From contig JAVKGX010000001.1 of NCBI GenBank assembly GCA_031432545.1, forward strand, positions 663,674 through 727,673: a stretch of 64,000 nucleotides of DNA, given 5' to 3'. This document shows, piece by piece, positions 33,597 to 42,183 of the stretch (position 1 is its first letter; every line of letters begins with the position of its first letter). Under the pieces are notes generated by a model. The model was given only the letters and a program-made list of their open reading frames with translations, searched no databases and was not told the origin of the DNA. This DNA comes from Armatimonadota bacterium. GTDB taxonomy: Bacteria; Sysuimicrobiota; Sysuimicrobiia; Sysuimicrobiales; Sysuimicrobiaceae. The position numbers were made by a program, and so were the translations under genes.

Positions 33597-33754
33597 CCTT
33601 CCGGACCCCGGCTCCGATCCCGCGCGATGCCCGGGGCGAAGGCACACCCGAAGCAACCGCACCCGCTGCAGGATTGTGCCCGGGCCCACGACCGCACGGC
33701 ACGGGAATTGCTTTTTTGCAAGGGGTGGGGGGCAGGGCAGTTGGCGGAGTGACG

Positions 33755-35341
33755 ATGACCGTAGGCGCGACTGTAGGCCACGCCGACCGCAGGGTCCGCC
33801 TGTTGTGGAGGCTGATCCGCGAGTTCCAGGTCGGTGTCCACGATCCGGAATCCCTGCCACAGCGGCTCACCGACGCGCTGCACACTGCAGGTGGCTTCGC
33901 CGGCACTTCGATCCTGCTGCCGGACGAGACGGGTGATGCCCTCGTCGTCACCGCGTGTTCCGGCCTGGCCCGGCGCTGGGGTCCCGCGACGGTGCCCCGA
34001 GGCCGCGGCGTCAGCTGGGAAGTCTATCGCAGCGGACGCTCGGAGTACGTCTTCGACCTGACGACCGACCCGCGCACGTACCCACCGGTGTCGCCGGACA
34101 GCGTCGGCGGGCGTATGTCCGGTGTGTATCTCCCGCTGGAGGGCAAGACCGGTGTTGTGGGCGTGCTGGTGATCCATGCCGCCGGTCGCGACGCGATCCC
34201 GCCGGAGGACAGGGAGTTGCTGGCGTTGGTGGGGCCGCCGATCGCACTCGCCATCGAGACCGCCCGCTTGTACGAGGCCCTCTCACGGGCGGTGTCGCAG
34301 CGGGACGCGCTGCTGCAGACCACGCGAACGCTGGCCGACGGCAGCCTGGATCTGGAGCCGCTGTGCCAGCGCGCGGTCGAAGAGGCGGTGGCCTTGGTCC
34401 CGGGAGCCGAGAGGGGCAGCCTGTCGATCCGCGAGGCAGACGGCTTCGCCTTCGTCGCTGGGGTCGGCTACGACGTCTCGCGGCTGCGGGAGGTGCGGTT
34501 CAGCGAGGAGGACCGGCTCAAGTGGTACGGGCTGGATGCCTCCTCCCTGCGGCAGGGCACTCCCCGTATCCTTTCGGGTGAGGAAGCCCGGGCGCGGGTC
34601 GCCCAGAGCCGTCCGGCCGCAGGCTGGGAGAGGATCGCGCTGTACGGCGCGATGGCCAGCCTGCGTTCCACCCTCGGTGTGCCGATCGTCTTGGACGGCC
34701 GGCTCGAAGCATTCCTGAACCTGGACAACCACAGCCGATCCGACGCGTTCGGGCGGGAGTCTGTCGAAGTCGCCAGGATGTTCGCCGACCAGGTCGCCGC
34801 CATCCTCAAGGGCGTCCGCCTGCGGGAGCTACTGAGCGTGCAGGCGAGGACGGATCCGCTGACCGGTCTGTACAACCGGCGATACTTGGAAGAACGGTTG
34901 GTGCAGGAAATCCACCGGGCGCTGCGCGGCGGTCACCGCCTGTCCGTGCTGCTGGTCGACGCGGTCGGCCTGAAGGCAATCAACGATACGCTGGGGCATC
35001 GGGTGGGCGACGAGCTGCTGGTGGCGGCCGCCTCGCAGATCCGCGCCGTCTGCCGTCGGCAGGACGTGGCCTGCCGGTTCGGGGGGGACGAGTTCGTGGT
35101 CATCCTACCGGATACCAGCCTGCCGGAAGCCGAGGTGGCGGCGCGCCGGCTGCTGGCGGGGTTGCCGGCCGCCACTGCACGCTGGCAGGGCGGAATCCAG
35201 GTCACCGTCGGCATCGCCAGCCTCCCCGAACACGGCGACAGCGCCAGCGCGCTGCTGGCCAGCGCCGACCGCCACATGTACCAGGCTCGCCGGAGGGGGC
35301 TGGAGTACTTCCCGCGCACTGAGGTCCGCGAGCGCGTCTAG
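33755..35341 (+). CDS. Diguanylate cyclase with two GAF domains
   Basis: Soluble 528-residue signalling enzyme, predicted to make cyclic di-GMP. Two GAF-type sensor domains (about 20-185 and 205-355) precede a GGDEF domain that begins DPLTGLYNRRYLEERL. The active site is intact (RFGGDEFVVILPDT, GGDEF at 443-447), and a product-binding inhibitory site RRQD lies five residues before it, so feedback inhibition is expected. The ATG at 33755 has GGAG six bases upstream. No membrane segments are seen. The ligand of the GAF domains is unknown. Confidence 0.9.
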   Translation: MTVGATVGHADRRVRLLWRLIREFQVGVHDPESLPQRLTDALHTAGGFAGTSILLPDETGDALVVTACSGLARRWGPATVPRGRGVSWEVYRSGRSEYVFDLTTDPRTYPPVSPDSVGGRMSGVYLPLEGKTGVVGVLVIHAAGRDAIPPEDRELLALVGPPIALAIETARLYEALSRAVSQRDALLQTTRTLADGSLDLEPLCQRAVEEAVALVPGAERGSLSIREADGFAFVAGVGYDVSRLREVRFSEEDRLKWYGLDASSLRQGTPRILSGEEARARVAQSRPAAGWERIALYGAMASLRSTLGVPIVLDGRLEAFLNLDNHSRSDAFGRESVEVARMFADQVAAILKGVRLRELLSVQARTDPLTGLYNRRYLEERLVQEIHRALRGGHRLSVLLVDAVGLKAINDTLGHRVGDELLVAAASQIRAVCRRQDVACRFGGDEFVVILPDTSLPEAEVAARRLLAGLPAATARWQGGIQVTVGIASLPEHGDSASALLASADRHMYQARRRGLEYFPRTEVRERV

Positions 35342-35350
35342 CGTCGCCAC

Positions 35351-36424
35351 TCACCGCACGAGGATGCGGGCGGAGGGGGCCGCCCGCGCGAGGCCGCTGC
35401 CAAAGGTGTCTAGCGCTTCCAGGGGCACGACGGCCACTACGGCCCCTCCGAAGCCGGCACCGGTGAGGCGGGCGCCGAGCGCACGCGCGCGCAACGCCGC
35501 CTCGACGAGCCGGTCCAGTTCGGGTGTGGAGACTTCGAAGTCGTCCCGCAGCGACCGGTGGGACTCCGACATGAGGCGGCCGAAGGTGATGGCGTCGGCC
35601 TGTCGCAGGGCCTGTGCACCCGCCCACACCCGGGCGTTCTCGCAGACGACGTGCCGCACACGGCGTGGCAGCGGATCCGGAAGGGTTTCGGCGCGCAGGA
35701 GGTCGTCGGGGGTGAGGTCGCGGAGCGCACACACACCCAGCAGCCTCGCAGCGCGCTCGCACTCTACGCGCCGCCGATTGTACTTACCTTCAGCCAGGTG
35801 CCTGCGCACGCCCGAGTCGATCACCACCATCCGGTGCCCCGGAAGCAGCGGCAAGTGCTCGTAGCGGAGGTCGCGCGTGTCCAACAACAGCGCCGTCCCG
35901 GCCTGCCCCACCGAGGCGACCATCTGGTCCATGATGCCGCAGCGGACGCCGACGAACTCGACCTCCGCACGCTGGGCCAGTTGCGCCAGGTGCAAGTCGT
36001 CGAGTGCCAGCCCGTACAGTTGGCGCACGGCCCGCATGACCGCGACTTCCAGAGCAGCGGAACTCGACAGCCCCACGCCCAGGGGCACCGTGCTGTCGAT
36101 CCGCAGCCTCACGCCGGGGACGTCGAAGCCCTCGCGCCGCAGCGCCCAGACGCACCCGGCCGGATAGTCGAGCCAGTCTCCCTGCGGGCCCGCATCGACC
36201 CCGCGGGCCCTGCGCTCACCGAACGCAACGCTGTACGCCTCCACCAGGCCCTCGGCCACGCCCGCTTCCACGCAGGTCGCCAGCGGCAGCGGCACCGGCA
36301 GCACGAAGCCCTCGTTGTAGTCGGTGTGCTCACCGAGCAGGTTGACGCGCGCGGGGGCGCAGGCCACCGCGGCGGGCGGGCTGCCGAACAGGTCGCGAAA
36401 GGACACGGCGCCGGCGGTGCTCAC
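35351..36424 (-). CDS. galK: Galactokinase
   Basis: GHMP kinase phosphorylating galactose to galactose-1-phosphate, 357 residues from GTG 36424. Motifs: CAPARVNLLGEHTDYNEGFV (sugar site; usual GEHTDYNGG), the phosphate loop PLGVGLSSSAALEVAVM, GIMDQMVASVG and, near the C-terminus, GARLTGAGFGGAVVAVVP. The start is supported by a GTGA overlap with a stop in the preceding frame. The frame nevertheless stays open upstream into an alpha-galactosidase-like segment, so a fused product of 481 residues from GTG 36796 is also possible. No other Leloir genes are adjacent. Confidence 0.88.
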   Translation of the reverse strand: MSTAGAVSFRDLFGSPPAAVACAPARVNLLGEHTDYNEGFVLPVPLPLATCVEAGVAEGLVEAYSVAFGERRARGVDAGPQGDWLDYPAGCVWALRREGFDVPGVRLRIDSTVPLGVGLSSSAALEVAVMRAVRQLYGLALDDLHLAQLAQRAEVEFVGVRCGIMDQMVASVGQAGTALLLDTRDLRYEHLPLLPGHRMVVIDSGVRRHLAEGKYNRRRVECERAARLLGVCALRDLTPDDLLRAETLPDPLPRRVRHVVCENARVWAGAQALRQADAITFGRLMSESHRSLRDDFEVSTPELDRLVEAALRARALGARLTGAGFGGAVVAVVPLEALDTFGSGLARAAPSARILVR

Positions 36425-36796
36425 AGGACGTGGGGTGCGAAATCGACTTCGCGGTCTGGGACGACGAAACGCACCCGGGCGCAGAGCGCCCAGCAGCAGG
36501 ATGCGGCGGTCACCGACCTCGAGGGCGCCCACACCGCTGCCGGTCCACGCCGCAGCGCCCGCACACACGGGGTCGTCGGTCTGCGGCCGCAGTGCGTCGC
36601 CCGGCGCCGGAGGGCGGTCGAGGGGCATCCATCCGCACAGGCTCCACGACTGCCATCCGTGGCGGAAGAAGCGCGTCGGGCCGAAAGGGTGCAGCATCCT
36701 GACGCGGCCGGACAGCCGCAAGCCAGCCGCCGTGTTTGCCACCGCTCCCACCCGCGCCGGGAGCCGGAGGCCGCCGGCTTGGAGGATCGTCTCCAC
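36425..36796 (-). pseudogene. N-terminal fragment of a GH36 alpha-galactosidase
   Basis: GTG at 36796 has a good ribosome binding site (GGGGGAGGG) and starts about 124 residues resembling the N-terminal beta domain of GH36 alpha-galactosidases: RFFRHGWQSWSLCGWMP is the hallmark, followed by VGALEVGDRRILLLGAL. The whole catalytic barrel is absent; coding continues straight into galactokinase. A one-base shift near 36478 would end this product at TGA 36421-36423, overlapping the galK start. It looks like the remnant of an adjacent alpha-galactosidase gene after a deletion, although expression as a fusion cannot be excluded. Confidence 0.65.
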
Positions 36797-36876
36797 GTAC
36801 CTAGCCCTCCCCCGACCCGTCAGGAGTCTACTACCGCAGCGCCGCAGCGGGTAGCGCCGGCAAGGTCTGCGGCCGC

Positions 36877-37097
36877 TCAGGCCGACAGCCTGCGGCGAAT
36901 GCGGGCGATGGCCTGTTTGTGCAGTCGGTAGACGTGCGAGAGGCTGATGCCCAGAGTGCGAGCCAGGCGGCGCGGCGCTTCGCCGCTGCTGCAGCAAGCC
37001 TCGACGACTGCCCGCTCGCGCGCCGGCATGCGGCCGAGCAGAGCCTGCAACTGTTCGCACAGGACGCGGTCTTCGACCTCGGCCAGCGCGTCCAGGG
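36877..37097 (-). pseudogene. C-terminal fragment of a SigB/SigF-type sigma factor
   Basis: On the minus strand, about 72 codons encode ALAEVEDRVLCEQLQALLGR, MPAREQAVVEACC and TLGISLSHVYRLHKQAIARI before the TGA at 36877-36879. This is sigma region 4 with its helix-turn-helix. Similarity stops abruptly near 37098, where a plus-strand sensor fragment begins. The N-terminal part of the same type of protein resumes at 37810 on the minus strand, so the two pieces flank an insertion or replacement. No start codon or ribosome binding site is evident here. Confidence 0.75.
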
Positions 37098-37809
37098 CGG
37101 CGTTGCTGGTCCGTCCGCGCTATCCGCACGCCGCCTACCTGTTCCTGTACATGCCCGGTGTGCTGGTCGCCTCGTATCTGCACGGGATACTCAGGGGCGC
37201 GATCGCCGCGCTGGCGAGCACCGTGCTGGCTGACCTGTTCATCCTGGCGCCATACGGGCCGTTCTTCTGGAACGTGCCGGCCTCGCTGGGTTCCGCCACC
37301 CTCTTTCTGCTCAGCGCCGGGGTGATCGCACTCAGGGGTGCACGGTACCGCACCTACCGCAGACAGCTGGAGCGGGAAATAGAGGAGCGCAGCCGAAGAG
37401 AACGGCACGCCCGCTTTCTGACCGAGATCATGGTGGAATTCTCCCGCCAGCGCGAACTCGATCCTCTGCTGCACCGCGTCGCGCAACGTTGCACCGAGGT
37501 GTTCGGGGAGTGGTGCGCAATCGCCACCTTCGAGGAGGGCCGGCTGCGCCTCGGAGCGCTGTACCATGCCGACGCGGAGAAGGTGGAGCGTCTGCGCGCG
37601 CTGGTCTCAGACGGCGCGGTGGTCCCCGGAGGCGATCCGGTCGTGGCGCGGCTGCTGGACGGCGACGCGCCGCTGGTGCTCTCGGCGGACGATGCTGCCC
37701 CGCCCGCAGAGCTCGTGGATGTCGCGGCGGCGCTGCGCGACCTGGAGGTGCGCCGGGCCCTCGGCGTCCCCCTGTGCGCCGGGGGAGAGGCGATCGGGGT
37801 TCTGGCGTG
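37098..37809 (+). pseudogene. Internal fragment of a DUF4118/GAF membrane sensor protein
   Basis: This plus-strand stretch has one open frame encoding PRYPHAAYLFLYMPGVLVAS and further membrane helices ending PYGPFFWNVP (DUF4118-like, as in KdpD and related kinases), a charged connector (YRRQLEREIEERSRRERHAR), then a GAF domain with FTEIM-like FLTEIMVEFSRQ and VRRALGVPLCAGGEAIGVL. Both ends are cut: the N-terminus begins inside the first helix region, and the C-terminus stops inside the GAF domain with no kinase core. It lies antiparallel inside the split sigma gene. The frame is undamaged, implying a recent event. Confidence 0.7.
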
Positions 37810-37980
37810 GGCGACCTGGACGAGATCCTCGAGGGCCTCGCCGCGGTGGGTGAACTTCACAGCGAAGTAGATGGCCAGGCGCGCATGTGCCAGGGCCACC
37901 TGCTCACGGAGTTTCGGGTCGCGTGTCCGGTGATATGCCAGAATGAGGTCTTCCTGAGGCGACTGCCCGCGCACATCCAC
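37810..37980 (-). pseudogene. N-terminal fragment of a SigB/SigF-type sigma factor
   Basis: From GTG 37980 on the minus strand, 57 codons encode MDVRGQSPQEDLILAYHRTR, then LREQVALAHARLAIYFAVKF and RGEALEDLVQVA, which is sigma region 1.2-2.2 of the SigB/SigF group. Beyond 37810 the frame runs into non-sigma sequence. Regions 2.3 to 3 are missing; region 4 is found at 36877-37097. The GTG is 12 bases after the stop of the anti-sigma-like gene, the usual rsbW-sigB arrangement. As it stands, no complete sigma factor can be made. Confidence 0.78.
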
Positions 37981-37992
37981 GCCGTCTGCGTC

Positions 37993-38365
37993 CTAGCCCC
38001 CGATCCGCTTGGGTAGCAGCGTCACCTGCTCCGAGCCTTCTGCGAGGGTACGAACCTCGTCCATCAGCACACGCATGAGCACCAGCCCCAGTTCGGGATG
38101 GTCGGGCGAGGACAGGGCGGAGCCGGCGTACGCGACCCGGATCTCCAGCCGATCTGGGCAGACCGTGAAACGTACCCGGATCGGCGCCGGCCAGGACACC
38201 GGCGGTACAGGCCTCGGCGACCGCCAGGCGCAGGTCCTCGACGTCTTCCACCGTGAAGGGCAGTCGGGCGGCGACCGCAGCCGTCACGAGGCGTACGGCC
38301 GCCATGTACTCCGCTCGACTGGGAACGACGAGATCGATCTGCTCGGTGCCCGCAGCCTGCGGCAT
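37993..38365 (-). pseudogene. Frameshifted RsbW/SpoIIAB-like anti-sigma factor
   Basis: ATG at 38365 with AGGAG six bases upstream starts a GHKL-ATPase-like protein: EQIDLVVPSRAEYMAAVRLV, then FTVEDVEDLRLAVAEACTAG. Near 38195 the frame shifts by one: the continuation (PIRVRFTVCPDRLEIRVAYA, then LGLVLMRVLMDEVRTL) lies in the next frame and stops at 37993. Loss of one copy of a GATCC-type repeat could explain the shift. The N-box asparagine and the DxGxG box of active anti-sigma kinases are also missing. Together with the broken sigma gene, this indicates decay of a partner-switching module. Confidence 0.7.
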
Positions 38366-38599
38366 CGCTTTCTCCTGTCCCGCGGGCGTTCCCGACCCGT
38401 GCGCTTCGAGCCCGCGGCGGTCCTGCTTGCCGTGCCTTCGCCGGCGCCCCGCACCGGTCCTCCGGGGCCGACCGCCGTGAGTGGGATCGTTCTCCAACGC
38501 GCAGCGTGCGGGAAGGTGCGACACCGAGATGGGCACGCGGAGATGTGGAATGAGTCGGGACGTCGCGAAGACGGTCCGAGCGCCGCCGGCGGAAGAGGA

Positions 38600-39352
38600 C
38601 TAGGGCTCAGACTCACTGGGTTCGAACGCATACCGGGTGAGCAGTTCGCCTCTGTGTTCGCGGAGTTCACGCAACGCCAGCCGGCGCGGGCCGGGGAGGT
38701 CGCCGGTGACGATGCGGTGCGGGGACCGACCGACGACGATCGGCGCGATCGTCAGGAACAGTTCGTCCACCAGCCCGCGCGAGATCAGCGCCGCGTTGAG
38801 CGTCGGTCCTCCCTCGCACAGCAGCCGGCGGATGCCCATCTCGCGCAGGCGACGCAGCGCGGCATCGAAGTCCACCTCGTGCGCCCCCGCCGTGAGGATG
38901 TCGGCGGCGGCCTGCAGCATCGCCCGGGCCCGCGGACCGGATCGCTCGGTTGTCACGATCAGCGGGCGGTTTTCGGGATCGGAAAACATCCGCGCCGCAG
39001 GATCGAGGCTCACGCGGCCGGTCACGACGACCAGGCGTGGGGCGAGAGCCTGTCCGCGCGCGCGCCGCCTCTGCTGCCCTTCGGCGGACAGGCGGGGAGG
39101 CCTGTAGTCTTCGTCCCGTGCCGTGCCGGCCCCGACCAGGATGGCGTCGGCGGTCTCGCGCAGGCGACGGAAAGCGATCCGGTCGGCTTCCCCGCCCAGA
39201 CCCCGCGACCGCCCGCCGATCGTGGCCGCCCCATCGGCGCTGCTCACCATGTTCACGTACAGGTACGGACGCTGCCCGCCCTCCCCCAGCTGGAGGTCCA
39301 AGTAGAGAGCGTCGAGCGGTTCGTCGCGGGCGACGGGGATCAACTGACGCAT
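38600..39352 (-). CDS. RibD C-terminal-type pyrimidine reductase
   Basis: NADPH-dependent reductase of the dihydrofolate reductase fold, 250 residues. The N-terminal substrate segment YLYVNMVSSADGAATIGG and the later AILVGAGTARDEDYRP and RLLCEGGPTLNAALISRGLV match the reductase half of RibD; no deaminase domain is attached. It may reduce a riboflavin precursor or a related pterin-like compound. The ATG at 39352 gives a normal N-terminus; upstream in-frame residues look non-homologous. No other rib genes are adjacent. Transcribed divergently from the mgtE pair. Confidence 0.85.
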   Translation of the reverse strand: MRQLIPVARDEPLDALYLDLQLGEGGQRPYLYVNMVSSADGAATIGGRSRGLGGEADRIAFRRLRETADAILVGAGTARDEDYRPPRLSAEGQQRRRARGQALAPRLVVVTGRVSLDPAARMFSDPENRPLIVTTERSGPRARAMLQAAADILTAGAHEVDFDAALRRLREMGIRRLLCEGGPTLNAALISRGLVDELFLTIAPIVVGRSPHRIVTGDLPGPRRLALRELREHRGELLTRYAFEPSESEP

Positions 39353-39395
39353 CGACCCGGACGCCTTCGCCACAGCGAGCCGACCGACCTTCCGC

Positions 39396-39424
39396 TTGTC
39401 CACTTCCCTGCGAGCGACTATCCT
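39396..39424 (+). promoter_or_regulatory. Promoter of the mgtE pair
   Basis: TTGTCC (39396-39401) and TATCCT (39419-39424) are 17 bases apart, 66 bases before the first mgtE start. Confidence 0.5.
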
Positions 39425-39490
39425 ATGCAGGCACGGGGTGCGCATCGAGATGACGACCTCTTCGGCAGGACAGGACTCAGGCGGTAGCCC

Positions 39491-40840
39491 ATGGATTCCG
39501 CCCGCCTCGAACGCGCCAAGGGCTATCTGGCCGAGCGCCGGCTCCCGGAGCTGCGGGCGCTCGTGGCCCAACTCCACCCGGCCGACCTAGCCGACCTGTT
39601 CACCGATCTAGAGCAGCCCGAGCGCCTGTTCCTCTTGTTGCTCCTCGAACCCGACAAGGCCGCAGACGTCCTGGAGGAGCTGCCTGACGACGTCCGCGTC
39701 GAGCTGCTGGACCGGCTCAGCGACGAGCAGGCCTCTCACCTGATCCTCGAGATGGAGGCCGACGAGGCCGCAGACGTGCTGGGTGAGTTGCCGGCGGAGC
39801 GGGCGCGCAGGCTGCTGGCCCGCATGGGCCGCGAGGAGGCCGAGGAGTTCTCCGGCCTGCTGTGCTACCCCGAGGACACCGCCGGCGGATTGATGACGAC
39901 CGAGTTCGTCTCGGTCGCCGATCACCTGCGCGTCGAAGATGCGATCGCGGAGCTGCGCCGCATCGGTCGGGACATCGAACTCCCGTACTACGTCTACGTC
40001 ACCGACCGCGAAGGCGTCCTGCGGGGCGTCGTCTCGCTGCGGGACCTGGTCACCGCACCCGTGGACGCGCCGGTTCGCGAGATCATGCGCACCGATCCGG
40101 TCACCGTCTCCCCCGACACCGACCAGGAAGAGGCCGCGCGGATTCTCGAGAAGTACGACCTGCTGGCACTGCCCGTCTGCGATCGCGCGGGCCGGCTGCT
40201 GGGCATCGTCACCGCCGACGACCTGCTGCGCGTCGTGGGAGAGGAAGGCACCGAGGACGTGCTCGCCCTCGTCGGTGCCCCAGCACGCGCGGACATGCGG
40301 ACGTACGCCTTTCCGTGGAGCGCCGTGGCCCGGCGTACGCTGTTCTTGGTCTTCAACCTGCTGCTCAACCTCATCGCCGCCACTTTGATCAGCCGGTTCA
40401 CCGAGGTCCTTGAGGCCATGGTGGCCGTAGCGTTCTTCTTGCCGATGCTGGCCGCCACGGCGGGCAACGTCGGCACGCAGTCGCTGGCGTTGGCGGTCCG
40501 GGGGCTGGCCACCGGTCGGTTCGGCCCCGACCGGTGGCGCCAGGCGCGGCGCGAGGGGTGGACCGGCGCGTTGGTCGGTCTGGCGTGCGGTGTGTTGGTC
40601 GGCGGCTTTGCGGCTGTCTGGCAACAGGACCTGCGCCTGGGAGTGGTCGTTGGGGGGGCGATGTGGCTGGCACTGGTGGTCGCCGCTCCCCTGGGGATGT
40701 TCGTGCCGTTCGCCCTCAACCGCCTGGGGCTCGATCCGGCGGTCGCTTCGGGGCCGCTCACGACGACCCTGACCGACAACACCACCCTCACGATCTACCT
40801 CCTCCTCGCGACGTTCGCGTTCCACGGAGGGCTGTGGTGA
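39491..40840 (+). CDS. mgtE: Magnesium transporter MgtE, first copy
   Basis: Magnesium channel of 449 residues. The N-terminal helical domain contains repeated LEELPDDVRVELLDRL-like units, then two CBS domains (about 145-265) that sense magnesium in the cytosol, a plug helix, and five membrane helices. The pore regions FLPMLAATAGNVGTQS and LDPAVASGPLTTTLTDNTTL are conserved, including the pore aspartate. It is followed without gap by a second mgtE (GTGA overlap), so the two are made together. Confidence 0.94.
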   Translation: MDSARLERAKGYLAERRLPELRALVAQLHPADLADLFTDLEQPERLFLLLLLEPDKAADVLEELPDDVRVELLDRLSDEQASHLILEMEADEAADVLGELPAERARRLLARMGREEAEEFSGLLCYPEDTAGGLMTTEFVSVADHLRVEDAIAELRRIGRDIELPYYVYVTDREGVLRGVVSLRDLVTAPVDAPVREIMRTDPVTVSPDTDQEEAARILEKYDLLALPVCDRAGRLLGIVTADDLLRVVGEEGTEDVLALVGAPARADMRTYAFPWSAVARRTLFLVFNLLLNLIAATLISRFTEVLEAMVAVAFFLPMLAATAGNVGTQSLALAVRGLATGRFGPDRWRQARREGWTGALVGLACGVLVGGFAAVWQQDLRLGVVVGGAMWLALVVAAPLGMFVPFALNRLGLDPAVASGPLTTTLTDNTTLTIYLLLATFAFHGGLW

Positions 40841-42180
40841 CCGAGCGCTCGCGGATCGAATTCCGCCGCATCCTCGGCGACGGCGCCGAGGCGCTGGCCC
40901 GGGCGCTGGCGTCGGCGCACCCCGCGGACGTCGCGGAGGCCACCGAGGGACTGCGCGACGAGGACGTCCTGCGCGTGCTGGCTGCGCTGGGCGATCGGGC
41001 GGGTGTGGTCTTCGAGCACCTGCCGCCCGAGCGCCAGCGGTCGGTTCTCGAGCGCCTGCGGCCCGACCTGGCCGCCGGCGTGCTGGAGGAGATGTCCTCT
41101 GATGACATGGCCGACGTGCTGCGGGAACTGCCGCTTGCGCGGGCCGCAGAACTGCTGCGCGACATGGACGCCGCCGAACAGGCCCGCGTGGCGCCGCTGC
41201 TGGCGTGGCCCGAGGGAACCGCCGGTGCCCTCATGGCCAGCGAGGTCGTCACGCTGCGGGAGGACATGACCGTCGCCCGGGCCCTCGAACGCCTCCGCGC
41301 CAGCGCACCCGATGCCGAGACCATCTACTACGTCTACACGGTCGATGCCGATCGCCGGCTGCGCGGCGTGGTGTCCCTGCGCGACCTGATCCTGGCCGAC
41401 CCCGACGTACCGCTGTCGGCGATCGCCCGGCGGGACGTCATCGCGGTCCGCGCGGACGACGATCAGGAGACCGTGGCACGGACCTTCGAGAAGTACGCCT
41501 TGCTGGCCCTCCCGGTGGTGGACCGCCAGGGCCGCGTGGTCGGCGTGGTGACCGTGGACGACGTGATGGACGTGGTCAGCGAGGAAGCGTCGGAGGACGC
41601 CTACCGCCTGGCCGGCCTCGTCGAGGAGGTCGAGGCGGTGGACTCGCCAGCCATCCGAGCCTCCAAGAGGCTGCCGTGGCTGCTGGTGCTGCTCGGCTTG
41701 GAGGCCGTCGGCGCGCGGATCATCGGCGGCTTCGAACACGCGTTGCAAGCCGTGATCGCGCTCGCGTACTTCATCCCGATGCTCAACGACCAAGCGGGCA
41801 ACATGGGCGTGCAGTCGGCGGCGATGGCGGTGCGGGCGATCGCGACGGGGGAGGTGGACCGCCGCTCCTATCGCCAGTTCGTGCTGCGCGAATGGGTCGT
41901 CGGCGTGACGGCAGGTCTGGCCAGCGGCGCGGTCGGGTTGGCCATCGGGCTGGTCTGGCAGGGCGACCTGCGGCTGGGCCTGACGCTGGGGACGACCCTC
42001 CTGGTCTCCATGTCGGCGGCCTCCGTGCTGGGGTCGTTGGCGCCGCTGGTGCTTACGGTGTTGCGCAAGGACCCGGCGGTGGCCGCCGGCCCCTTTATCA
42101 CCTCGACGATGGACGTGATCAACGTCCTGGTGTACTTCTCCGTGGCGGTGTGGTTCTTCCGGCCGTTGCTCGGCGGTTAG
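40837..42180 (+). CDS. mgtE: Magnesium transporter MgtE, second copy
   Basis: Paralogue of the previous gene, 447 residues, with the same order: N-terminal helical domain (MADVLRELPLARAAELLRDM), CBS pair, five membrane helices with FIPMLNDQAGNMGVQS and KDPAVAAGPFITSTMD. GTG at 40837 overlaps the upstream stop, with GGAGG six bases before it. Known MgtE channels are homodimers; tandem, coupled but clearly different copies suggest a heterodimer or two channels with different set points. Both keep the metal-site aspartate in the last helix. Confidence 0.93.
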   Translation: MTERSRIEFRRILGDGAEALARALASAHPADVAEATEGLRDEDVLRVLAALGDRAGVVFEHLPPERQRSVLERLRPDLAAGVLEEMSSDDMADVLRELPLARAAELLRDMDAAEQARVAPLLAWPEGTAGALMASEVVTLREDMTVARALERLRASAPDAETIYYVYTVDADRRLRGVVSLRDLILADPDVPLSAIARRDVIAVRADDDQETVARTFEKYALLALPVVDRQGRVVGVVTVDDVMDVVSEEASEDAYRLAGLVEEVEAVDSPAIRASKRLPWLLVLLGLEAVGARIIGGFEHALQAVIALAYFIPMLNDQAGNMGVQSAAMAVRAIATGEVDRRSYRQFVLREWVVGVTAGLASGAVGLAIGLVWQGDLRLGLTLGTTLLVSMSAASVLGSLAPLVLTVLRKDPAVAAGPFITSTMDVINVLVYFSVAVWFFRPLLGG

Positions 42181-42183
42181 CGG

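Noticed and set aside
33674..33754. Earlier start for the diguanylate cyclase
   Set aside because: The extra residues lie directly after the tRNA and have no ribosome binding site; ATG 33755 has GGAG at proper spacing.
36919..37233. Plus-strand small gene of about 104 residues
   Set aside because: It is the antisense of the sigma region 4 fragment and has no family features.
35351..37567. A single minus-strand protein of 738 residues covering galK and beyond
   Set aside because: The part beyond 36796 has no homology and overlaps sigma and sensor fragments; galK with the short GH36 remnant explains the real coding.
37098..37809. Insertion sequence splitting the sigma gene
   Set aside because: The inserted DNA encodes a sensor fragment, not a transposase, and I see no terminal inverted repeats or target duplication.
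38366..38599. Gene between the anti-sigma and RibD-like genes, such as an anti-sigma antagonist
   Set aside because: All frames give arginine- and proline-rich translations without STAS or other motifs; I see nothing coding in this 234-base gap.
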